A stretch of DNA of 14,662 nt from an uncultured SAR324 cluster bacterium (GTDB lineage Bacteria; SAR324; NAC60-12): contig CABXOR010000042.1 of NCBI GenBank assembly GCA_902513935.1, positions 1-14,662 of the forward strand. The letters are read 5' to 3'. A model generated the notes under the pieces. It had not been told where the DNA came from and ran no database searches. It saw only the letters and a program-made list of their open reading frames with translations. The position numbers were made by a program, and so were the translations under genes. This document shows, piece by piece, positions 1 to 6,560 of the stretch. Within the stretch, counting starts at the first letter, position 1. Each line of letters starts with the position of its first letter.

Positions 1-132
1 GAAGAGCAAAGTATTAATTTGCCATATAAAGTCACAAAGGACCACACTCCCAAAGTATTTAAACGTTTCTGTAAACTTAATAATGAGCTTTTGACATCTC
101 CGGCATGTGGTTATTTTCTTGGCGAAAAATAA
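1..132 (+). CDS. Possible 3' end of an upstream gene (partial, unrecognised)
   Basis: Frame 1 is open from the first base to a TAA at 130-132, giving 43 residues that end in PACGYFLGEK. Composition looks protein-like, with mixed charged and hydrophobic residues (for example KVFKRFCKLNNELL), and neither other plus frame is open through to 132. No start is inside the window, so only the tail would be present. No family is recognised. It would end about 33 bp from the end of the decayed minus-strand reading frame at 165, making the two convergent. A chance open frame of this length is quite possible, so this is a tentative call. Confidence 0.35.
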   Translation, partial: EEQSINLPYKVTKDHTPKVFKRFCKLNNELLTSPACGYFLGEK

Positions 133-559
133 CTAGTAATTTTAGCATATTTGTCAAAATATTTTTATAGCAAATATGGTGTAGAAAGTAATACTTTTAA
201 TTTCAAAAAAGCAATTGTTGCTTTATCCCTCCAGAGTGGAACAGGGGCTGTAATTTTGTTACCGTAGTAGATGTTTGACATGAAATCCGCTTCGTGTCTT
301 GGAAAACTTTGTTGTGTTTCCAAATTTATCCCCTGTCCGGCCAAACTCAGATGGTCACTCTACGGCACATTAACTCCGCAAAGACTCTTCCCTTCCTCCA
401 GGCCGACAACAATGAGCAATGCAAACGATGTAGGTTGGTTATGGTCCATACATAAATCTATATTTTACCTAATTCAGAAGTGCGGAGCACTCCCAATTTA
501 TTTGTAATAGCTCCAAGTTGTGAAGACCACATTGGAATCTCAGCCTGCCATAAAAACGC

Positions 560-588
560 TTGATCTTTGAGAGGTAAATCTCTATATT
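560..588 (+). promoter_or_regulatory. Candidate sigma70 promoter for the serC-like fusion gene
   Basis: TTGATC (560-565) and TATATT (583-588) are separated by exactly 17 bp, four and five matches to the TTGACA/TATAAT consensus. Transcription would begin near 595, leaving a leader of about 85 nt before the ATG at 680. A short inverted repeat, GAGA-N6-TCTC, sits in the spacer and could be an operator, though 4-bp arms are weak evidence. Called by eye only. Confidence 0.35.
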
Positions 589-605
589 TATCCGGACTAA
601 AAATT

Positions 606-645
606 ATAGTGTACTGAGTGGAGAGCCCAGGAAGCCGGACACTAT
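606..645 (+). other. Stem-loop in the 5' leader of the serC-like fusion gene
   Basis: ATAGTGT (606-612) is perfectly complementary to ACACTAT (639-645). Inside, CTGAG (614-618) can pair with CCCAG (626-630) with one A-C mismatch around a 7-base loop. The element lies between the candidate promoter and the GGAG at 670-673, so it would be in the transcript leader. No U-tract follows, so it is not an intrinsic terminator. It does not match a riboswitch class I can recall in detail. It may be a cis-regulatory RNA or a chance pairing. Confidence 0.35.
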
Positions 646-679
646 TTCATTTAAAACTACAAATAATTTGGAGAAGACG

Positions 680-3652
680 ATGTCAACCTCGAATGATATG
701 CAAAAATATCGAGAAGCGTCATTGCAGGCGACTGTAAGTGGACCTCCTGCACGTACCGCAAATCCGTTTTTTGGAGTTGGTCCTATTACTAACATGACTG
801 TCGATGAGGTGGATCGTCGTTTGACTCGCTTTGAGTTTGAAGCGTGGTTGGAAAATAATTATCAAAAACTAGACGACCGCGGACATAAAATCGGCCCTGT
901 GACCACTGGTGAACTCGACCGATGCATGCACCGGGGTTATCCGGCGGACAAAGTTGTGCTGGACATGATGCGCGAAATTCATCGCTATTTTGAATTTCCC
1001 AAACAAAACAAAATGGCGATTGGTCTGGGAGGAGGACATAGTGGGTTTACAGTTGCGGCTCTGCATTTGATGAGCACCGGCAGCGACTTTAATGTATTTG
1101 TTGATACAACTAGGCCGGAATCGGAAGCAGCAAAACAAGGTGGAGCATTCAGGCAGTCATGGGGCGTTCAGTTGATTGAACTTCAGAAATACACACGAAA
1201 CGGTGATGAGAGCCGTATCCATTTCAGCGATACTGAAGGCAACATCCCACTTGCAGAAGAACTGCAAAATCTGGGGATCAAACTTTTTGTCGGAGTAGGT
1301 CACGAAACCACCGGGGCCACTACTTATTCGGAACAGGATGTCAGTAATCTTTTAAACTGGATTGATAATGATCCTACGAATCATCATGCGGTGATTGACG
1401 CGACCTCCACATTGGGCGCGATGCCGTGGACGGAAGATTTGGTTCAGCAAGTTGTCAGCAAATGTTGTTTGTTCATGCCATTCCAAAAAGCAATTGGTGG
1501 CACTGCAGGATATTTTATTGTGTCCTTTACTCCACAAGCCTTGGAATTGGTCGAAACAAATGTAAACAGTCCATCGTGGGCCATTCCACGTCAACTCAAA
1601 CTTGCTCTCCCGGAAGATGGAAAGTTTCCGGTTTCCAGTAAAAAGAGTTTAGCCGCCGGACCATTTTACGACCCTGCACAAGACAAAATGATTGGCGGAA
1701 TTATTAACACCTTCAGTACTATCGCTTTTGCGGAAACGACTTTTGGTCTGCTCCGCTCGGAAAAACAGGTCGGGTCAGTGAGTGAACTCAACAAACGTTC
1801 TGTAGCAAATCGAGCCGCAGTAGAGAATTGGGTTTCAGCACATCCGCTTTTTGAAATGGGTGTTCAAGATACAACCCGGCGTGGGGCTGCGGTTACATTG
1901 CTAAAAGTCAATGATGCTGACGTTAGTGACCCCGATCAACATGTGAAAATCATCGCCAAAACCAAGCAACTTTTGGGCTTTGAGGGTTTGACCCATCCGA
2001 ATGGTGACTATGAGCGCGGATTGGATGTGGCGCGGTACGTCAATACCTTTCCGGGAACGCCCGGAGATTTCCGTCTGTGGATCGGAGGTTCACGGCCGGT
2101 TTCAGAAATCACTGCTGTGTTTGATAATCTTGAATATGCCTACCACCGGGCAAGAATTGTGGTTCTGGAAGAAGAACTGTCGAAAGCTGGAGTGACGTTT
2201 GAGGTTTCCGCAGCCGCCGATTCCAAAATGAGAAAAGACGATCAGAATCGAGCTTATAAAGTTCTCATTGCGGATTTGGTTGGTTTGAAATTTGACTCAA
2301 ATGGAAACCCTGATTTCAGTGAAGTGCAGGCGCACATTGAAGAAAAAGGCGGTGTCTTTCATGTCGGCTCTGTTGCAGATCACGCCGATTTGGAAACCGG
2401 AAAAATCCATTTTTTTTATCAGCCGGATTTGAGCCGTGCCGAAGAAATTCATCCCCAAACCGATCAAGGGCAATATGACTCACTCATTGCTGCGGCGACT
2501 TTTTTCCCTAAAGAATCTGTGTTTCATTCCGGAGGAGTCCGTATCGGAGCCGGAACCGGAAATATGGGCAGTGCCTCTTGGGGCGGTGGAAACGGAGCCG
2601 GCGGTGTTGCGCCGCTGATGAATACCCCCAGTTTTAACAGTCGTGCCACCGCGCACATGACCTTCAAAGCCTTGCTGAAAACATCTCCGGATTTGGATGT
2701 GGGCACTTTGCATCAACTCGTTGTAGAGAAGAATTTTGATACGGGAAAGCAACTCAAAGATTTTCCCACGGAAAAAATTGAAGGCAAGCGTATTGGCATC
2801 GTAGGCATCGGCAATATTGGTCGTGAAGTCGCAAAAATCGCACAGGCATTCAGGATGGAAGTTGTCGTTCACGCAAGGCCCCGTCATCAAAAATGGATTG
2901 AGTCTGAAGGATTCATTTACGCTCCTTCTATTGAAGACGCGGCCAAGGGTGCGGATTTTATCAGCTTCCATACCGGATTGGGCGCCCCAAATCCTGAAAG
3001 CGGTAAATTTGAGAATGAAGGGATGATTGGCGAAAGTGTGCTGAATGGTTTGAACGATAGAGCTGTGCTGATCAACTACGACCGCGGTGAGGTTGTTGAT
3101 GCCCAGGCGTTGGATAAAGCACTGGCCAGTGGAAAAATCCGCTATGCGGCAATTGACGCAGACATATTTAAAAACCCTTCCACCGGAAAAATTACCGGAC
3201 CAATGGCTCCTTACCTTGATTTAGAAAAAAAATATTCCGGGAAACTGGAACTTTTACCACATGCGGCAGCCGATACCGAACACGTTTCCCGAGTAGAGGG
3301 TGCCAAACAGGCAGTGGATCAAATTTTCTCGGTGATTCATTTCAAAACCACGATCAACCTCAAAGGAGATTTGCCCGAAGGATACTCTGATGGAGGCGCA
3401 ACCACAGTTTCCGGAGTCGGTAAAGTCACATCGAAACGATTGAGTGAGACGGTTACCGAAGATGAGTTTCTCTCAAAGATGCGTCAGACCACTGAAGAGA
3501 TCACTGCAATTTGGGGTGCGTTGGCATCAACTCCGAATCCGGAACGGCGAGCGGAACTGATAGAGCGTTATGGTTCGCAATTGATTTTGGCATCCAATAC
3601 CTATGCGTCTTTGATTGAAGGTGCAGGACTGAAAGGTCCGTATTCGGAATAA
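680..3652 (+). CDS. Fusion of phosphoserine-aminotransferase-like and D-2-hydroxyacid dehydrogenase domains
   Basis: A 990-residue two-domain protein. Residues about 25-500 resemble class V PLP aminotransferases of the SerC type: Asp240 in VIDATS would hold the PLP ring nitrogen and Lys270 in PFQKAIGG is the Schiff-base lysine. Residues about 520-905 are a D-isomer 2-hydroxyacid dehydrogenase (SerA-like), with NTPSFNSRA, a Rossmann GIGNIG at 709-714, catalytic Arg802 (NYDRGE) and His861 (LLPHAAADT). A helical tail of about 85 residues follows, and no ACT domain is seen. Together the domains could perform steps 1 and 2 of phosphorylated serine synthesis (3-phosphoglycerate to phosphohydroxypyruvate to phosphoserine) in the cytoplasm. 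Hydroxypyruvate/serine or other 2-oxo acid chemistry is also possible. Oddities: the catalytic Glu position reads Lys-Asn-Pro, and the loop after strand 2 of the Rossmann fold reads HARPRH without the usual Asp. The ATG at 680 is chosen because GGAG (670-673) lies 6 bp upstream; a TTG at 668 overlaps that site. A kinase-like gene follows 18 bp downstream. Confidence 0.85.
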   Translation: MSTSNDMQKYREASLQATVSGPPARTANPFFGVGPITNMTVDEVDRRLTRFEFEAWLENNYQKLDDRGHKIGPVTTGELDRCMHRGYPADKVVLDMMREIHRYFEFPKQNKMAIGLGGGHSGFTVAALHLMSTGSDFNVFVDTTRPESEAAKQGGAFRQSWGVQLIELQKYTRNGDESRIHFSDTEGNIPLAEELQNLGIKLFVGVGHETTGATTYSEQDVSNLLNWIDNDPTNHHAVIDATSTLGAMPWTEDLVQQVVSKCCLFMPFQKAIGGTAGYFIVSFTPQALELVETNVNSPSWAIPRQLKLALPEDGKFPVSSKKSLAAGPFYDPAQDKMIGGIINTFSTIAFAETTFGLLRSEKQVGSVSELNKRSVANRAAVENWVSAHPLFEMGVQDTTRRGAAVTLLKVNDADVSDPDQHVKIIAKTKQLLGFEGLTHPNGDYERGLDVARYVNTFPGTPGDFRLWIGGSRPVSEITAVFDNLEYAYHRARIVVLEEELSKAGVTFEVSAAADSKMRKDDQNRAYKVLIADLVGLKFDSNGNPDFSEVQAHIEEKGGVFHVGSVADHADLETGKIHFFYQPDLSRAEEIHPQTDQGQYDSLIAAATFFPKESVFHSGGVRIGAGTGNMGSASWGGGNGAGGVAPLMNTPSFNSRATAHMTFKALLKTSPDLDVGTLHQLVVEKNFDTGKQLKDFPTEKIEGKRIGIVGIGNIGREVAKIAQAFRMEVVVHARPRHQKWIESEGFIYAPSIEDAAKGADFISFHTGLGAPNPESGKFENEGMIGESVLNGLNDRAVLINYDRGEVVDAQALDKALASGKIRYAAIDADIFKNPSTGKITGPMAPYLDLEKKYSGKLELLPHAAADTEHVSRVEGAKQAVDQIFSVIHFKTTINLKGDLPEGYSDGGATTVSGVGKVTSKRLSETVTEDEFLSKMRQTTEEITAIWGALASTPNPERRAELIERYGSQLILASNTYASLIEGAGLKGPYSE

Positions 3653-3658
3653 AATAAT

Positions 3659-3673
3659 TAGGAGAAAAAAATC
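3659..3673 (+). promoter_or_regulatory. Ribosome binding site pointing to an AUC start codon
   Basis: TAGGAG (3659-3664) lies 6 nt before ATC at 3671-3673, ideal Shine-Dalgarno spacing. The frame is closed upstream by the TAG at 3659-3661, and no ATG, GTG or TTG occurs in frame before the ATG at 3707. The region just upstream of 3707 has no comparable purine-rich site. ATC therefore looks like the natural initiation codon, unless it is a G-to-C change or an assembly error. Confidence 0.5.
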
Positions 3674-5128
3674 GCACGCCATCACCTCCTTGAAGACGAC
3701 CAATATATGCTCTTACGGCAGATTTTTGCCCATGCATATCCTTTTGAAAATTCCGATTCCGGGGTCGATTTTTCTTCTCCGGACACCAAAATCCAAGCCA
3801 TCAATTCAGGGCGCCTGAGTTTTGTTTTTCTTGCTGAACAGAACCGAATTAAAGCCTTTCTCAAAATAGTCAAACCAGGATTTGTCCGCGACAATATTGC
3901 GTTTTCTGTGCTATGTACAGAAGAGTGCCGTCTGCACAGTTCCATCCCCACATTTCAGACATATCGGGGTAAAAATGCTGAATTACACCAGACTGTACCG
4001 GAACACCTGGAAGGATTGTCCGGTGAATTGAGTTTGTTCAGCGGACAGACCATTACCTTAACAGAAGCCGCGCTTGACGGCATTGACGAAATCCCGGAAA
4101 CCTTGACAAAAATCCCGGGAGGTCGCAGAGGACAACTCGCCTTGATGGAAAAGCTGGGCGGTTACATCGTCAAAGTCAGCCGTACCTGCAGTGTTGTCAC
4201 CGAGAATTTGCCAAAAGGTCTGGAAACTGCTGACCCTGCCGGGTTTACCACAGGTCGACAAGTAGCGCGTGAAGATTTTGAAATCAGTGAGTACCTGACA
4301 CAATTGCACAATTCGTCGGACAGAAAGGAGTTACAGTACCACATCCAACACCTGTTGCCGAATTTGGGAAATTCACCTGAAGCCCAATCGTTTCGCGAAG
4401 GATTGCAGCGTGGCGATTTAGAGGTCATATTGGATTGTTTTAATCAGTTGGAGAAAAACATCCATGAAAGTTTAATCGACAATCCTGCACCCAATGTGCC
4501 TGTGCTTAACGAAGTCAAGCCCGCCAATGTCGGTGCGGTTTACGATGCGGCGGTGAATCGCTGGGAAATTACCCAAAGTTTTGATTTCGACAACATGGGG
4601 TTTGGAACTTCGGAGAATGGAGATCAAACTCTGCTCGAAAAAGACTTGGGGCGTACCTTGTCATTTTTCGCGTTTGATCCGGAATCAGGTGAATTTTATG
4701 CCGATAATGCCAAAGCTACGATAAAAGGCTATTTGGAACGACTTCCCGAAAAAATGAACGAAGCAGAAATGCATCGACTCCAGGATTACATTCAACTTGG
4801 AATTGTCACCAGTTACTTTTGGCGATCCAGTTATCTTGCAGAAGAATTGCAGGGAAAGCCCACTGAAATTCTTCTTGCCCGTCCTGATCCCGGTGTGCAT
4901 GTCACGCAAATCCGGTCGTTCAACACCTGGCTCAAAACAAATCCATTTGCTGACATGGTGGAAGCTTTGCAGAGTACTCCGCAAATGGAACGTCATCGTG
5001 ACATTGAACGGGAATCCGTACTATTTCGGAACAGTCCTGACTATTATACTAAACGTGCAGAAGGTACATTGCCTGCTTACGACACCGAGATTGATGCCGC
5101 ACATGACAAAATCAATTGTATTGAATGA
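3671..5128 (+). CDS. Divergent APH/homoserine-kinase-like phosphotransferase
   Basis: 485 residues from the proposed ATC start, or 473 from the ATG at 3707. The fold is suggested by three signatures in the right order. They are an N-lobe strand with Lys (FLKIVKP, about 62-68), a catalytic-loop-like VLNEVKPANV (about 278-287), and a metal-binding FDFDNMGFG (about 304-312) followed by EKDLGRTLSFF. This is the pattern of aminoglycoside, homoserine and choline kinase-type enzymes (HGDxHxxN, then IDFDxxGxG, then DLA). The catalytic Asp position is Glu281 here, and the usual His two residues before it is Leu, so the protein may be an altered kinase or a non-catalytic partner. The 12 extra N-terminal residues (ARHHLLEDDQYM) continue naturally into the next helix, supporting the upstream start. 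It lies 18 bp behind the aminotransferase-dehydrogenase fusion with no promoter between, so it is probably cotranscribed. Substrate unknown; serine, homoserine, glycerate or a related small molecule would fit the context. Confidence 0.6.
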   Translation: MARHHLLEDDQYMLLRQIFAHAYPFENSDSGVDFSSPDTKIQAINSGRLSFVFLAEQNRIKAFLKIVKPGFVRDNIAFSVLCTEECRLHSSIPTFQTYRGKNAELHQTVPEHLEGLSGELSLFSGQTITLTEAALDGIDEIPETLTKIPGGRRGQLALMEKLGGYIVKVSRTCSVVTENLPKGLETADPAGFTTGRQVAREDFEISEYLTQLHNSSDRKELQYHIQHLLPNLGNSPEAQSFREGLQRGDLEVILDCFNQLEKNIHESLIDNPAPNVPVLNEVKPANVGAVYDAAVNRWEITQSFDFDNMGFGTSENGDQTLLEKDLGRTLSFFAFDPESGEFYADNAKATIKGYLERLPEKMNEAEMHRLQDYIQLGIVTSYFWRSSYLAEELQGKPTEILLARPDPGVHVTQIRSFNTWLKTNPFADMVEALQSTPQMERHRDIERESVLFRNSPDYYTKRAEGTLPAYDTEIDAAHDKINCIE

Positions 5129-5224
5129 TGACGGTCAAACTGAAATCCAAATGCCAGTTATCCAAATTGTACAAGTCTTGAAGAAAAATAATAATAAAAT
5201 TTATACCCTCGAAAAAATCATAAA

Positions 5225-5317
5225 ACTGTATCATTTCAAGCTAAGCGGTAAATCTCTCATAAACTACTACACTAATATCTTTAAGATTTTTCCCCTTTGG
5301 TCGAAATGACAGTTTTT
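5225..5317 (+). terminator. Possible long-loop terminator between convergent genes
   Basis: ACTGTATCATTTC (5225-5237) can pair with GAAATGACAGT (5303-5313) as 11 bp with a 2-nt bulge, and the right arm runs into TTTTT (5313-5317). The loop is about 65 nt, much longer than in a standard intrinsic terminator, so this is a weak candidate. Apart from it I see nothing convincing in the 188-bp gap between the kinase-like gene and sohB. Confidence 0.22.
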
Positions 5318-6453
5318 CACCTGAATCGTTGACGAACATCTTCCAATTCTTCTCCTGCACCTGGAATTCTGGAACTGGTCCATTGCCGAAACAGGGAGGC
5401 TCCTCCTTCGATTAGTTTTTCTATACGATTTTGTTCAGTCTCTGTTGTTATTTCAATTACTTCACAATCATCAAGCTTGCTTCCCAGGTAATCATCGCTA
5501 GTCATAATTTCGTCAACCAACCCTTTTTCTTTTGCCTGTGAAGCCAGCCAGTATTCTCCAGTTGCAATTTCCTCAATGTCAACATCCGGGCGTCCTTCTT
5601 TAATCAGGCGCTTAAATGCCTCATGAATGGCTGTAATGTCGTCCTGCAGTTTTTGTTTGCCCTTGTCGGTAACTTCTGTAAAAGGTGTGACTGTACGTTT
5701 ATATTTGCCGGCAGTAAATAGGTGATAATCCACCTCATTTTTTTGCAAAACACGGTGGAAATTAGGAATACCGGCAACAACTCCAATCGAACCGATAATA
5801 GCAAATGGGGCAGCAATGATTTTATCCGCAACAGCAGCCATCATATAACCTCCACTGGCCGCTACTGTATCCACGCAGACTACGCAGCGCAATCCTGCCT
5901 GCTTAAGACGTTCGAGTTGAGAACTCGCTAATCCGTATTGAGGAACTGCACCCCCTGGGCTGGTCAGACGTACAACTATTTCGTCAGCAGGTTGCGCTAT
6001 CTGAAGTAGAAAAGAAATTTGATCTCTAAGCTGTTCTACTTCTGAGGCCATTATACTGCCGATAAATGTGAGAACATAAACGCAGTTTGAATGCTGTTTG
6101 AGTATTTCCTCCGATTTGAGGCCATCTTTTAATTTTTCCCGGATTGTTGATATTGTTTTTACACTATTTTCTTTGTCTTTCTTTTTTTCTTCCTTTACCT
6201 CTTTTTTCTTGGCCTTCATTAACAACTTAATTGCTTCTTTAGGTAAAAAAGGAGTAACATGCAGTTCGTTTCCCAGTCGTTCAAAATCATTTTCAAAGCG
6301 TTGATTCCAATGTTTAAATTTGAGATGGGGTTCTTTTTTACGACGCTTACGTTTAAAAAAAACTAGTTTAATTAACAAGGTCAAGCCTGCAAAGAGAAAG
6401 ATTGTTACACCTGCATGATAAAATGACCAGTATTGATCCATAAATTCGTTCAT
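5317..6453 (-). CDS. sohB: SohB-type inner-membrane serine protease (peptidase family S49)
   Basis: 378 residues, close to E. coli SohB (about 350) in length and layout. An N-terminal membrane segment (about 13-33, VTIFLFAGLTLLIKLVF) is followed by a very basic stretch (RKRRKK) and a Lys/Glu-rich, probably helical linker (about 70-110). The S49 domain then runs to about 340. The catalytic Ser200 lies in VAASGGYMMA and the general-base Lys252 in AGKYKRT; the 52-residue spacing matches the Ser/Lys dyad of SppA-type peptidases. LTSPGGAV and the PFAIIGSIGVVA substrate-groove motif are also present. It is expected to face the periplasm and degrade membrane or signal-peptide remnants. The start has no clear Shine-Dalgarno; Met5 is an alternative. 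It is divergent from the MFS gene and convergent with the kinase-like gene, and looks monocistronic. Confidence 0.93.
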   Translation of the reverse strand: MNEFMDQYWSFYHAGVTIFLFAGLTLLIKLVFFKRKRRKKEPHLKFKHWNQRFENDFERLGNELHVTPFLPKEAIKLLMKAKKKEVKEEKKKDKENSVKTISTIREKLKDGLKSEEILKQHSNCVYVLTFIGSIMASEVEQLRDQISFLLQIAQPADEIVVRLTSPGGAVPQYGLASSQLERLKQAGLRCVVCVDTVAASGGYMMAAVADKIIAAPFAIIGSIGVVAGIPNFHRVLQKNEVDYHLFTAGKYKRTVTPFTEVTDKGKQKLQDDITAIHEAFKRLIKEGRPDVDIEEIATGEYWLASQAKEKGLVDEIMTSDDYLGSKLDDCEVIEITTETEQNRIEKLIEGGASLFRQWTSSRIPGAGEELEDVRQRFR

Positions 6454-6489
6454 AAAGTTTCATATTATTAAATGTTAATCGTACCCAGC

Positions 6490-6518
6490 TTGGAGGAAGG
6501 ATAGGATTATGTTAGAAT
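6490..6518 (+). promoter_or_regulatory. Candidate promoter for the MFS transporter gene
   Basis: TTGGAG (6490-6495) and TAGAAT (6513-6518) are 17 bp apart, with four and five matches to consensus. Transcription would start near 6525, giving a leader of about 35 nt. The rest of the 107-bp divergent gap is AT-rich and holds no clear minus-strand promoter for sohB that I could defend. Confidence 0.25.
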
Positions 6519-6560
6519 AAGCGCTCTTTAATTAAAACATATTTATTAATTTTTTTATGT

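Larger units (their letters stand above)
165..646 (-). pseudogene. Decayed minus-strand gene remnant, family unrecognised
   Basis: Read on the minus strand, protein-like sequence continues across about 480 bases in two frames. The upstream piece (646 down to a TAG at 458-460) includes SPDKYRDLPLKDQAF and later SSQLGAITNKLGVL. Changing frame near 459-466 gives a smooth continuation into MDHNQPTSFALLIVVGLEEG. That frame meets one in-frame TAG at 360-362 and then runs on as SDHLSLAGQGINLE and PVPLWRDKATIAFLK to a TAA at 165-167. One indel plus one nonsense codon would therefore restore about 160 codons. No start codon is seen, and a TGA at 647-649 plus the serC-like gene at 680 cut off the 5' end, so the remnant is truncated as well as broken. 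I do not recognise the family. The plus-strand 78-codon open frame at 271-507 is Cys/Ser/Leu-rich and looks like its shadow. Confidence 0.45.

Noticed and set aside
271..507. Plus-strand 78-codon open frame with an ATG start
   Set aside because: Composition is Cys/Ser/Leu-rich with no domain-like pattern and no ribosome site, and the minus strand of the same bases reads far more like a protein. Treated as a shadow of the decayed gene.
2480..2971. Minus-strand 163-codon open frame inside the fusion gene
   Set aside because: It lies wholly opposite the well-supported dehydrogenase domain and shows no recognisable motif; antisense shadow.
573..5256. The 11-mer GGTAAATCTCT occurs both upstream of the serC-like gene (573-583) and between the convergent genes (near 5247)
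   Set aside because: Many shared 11-mers are expected by chance in 14.6 kb, and the two sites share no flanking similarity or common position relative to genes.
5270..5295. ATCTTTAAGAT followed by T-run as an intrinsic terminator
   Set aside because: The palindrome has essentially no loop and only A/T-rich pairs, so it could not form a stable terminator hairpin.
5103..5309. Small open frame (68 codons) overlapping the end of the kinase-like gene
   Set aside because: It starts inside the upstream gene without a ribosome site, and its later part is Asn/Lys/Ile/Tyr-rich like translated AT-rich noncoding DNA. A frameshifted C-terminal extension of the kinase-like protein is possible but not supported.
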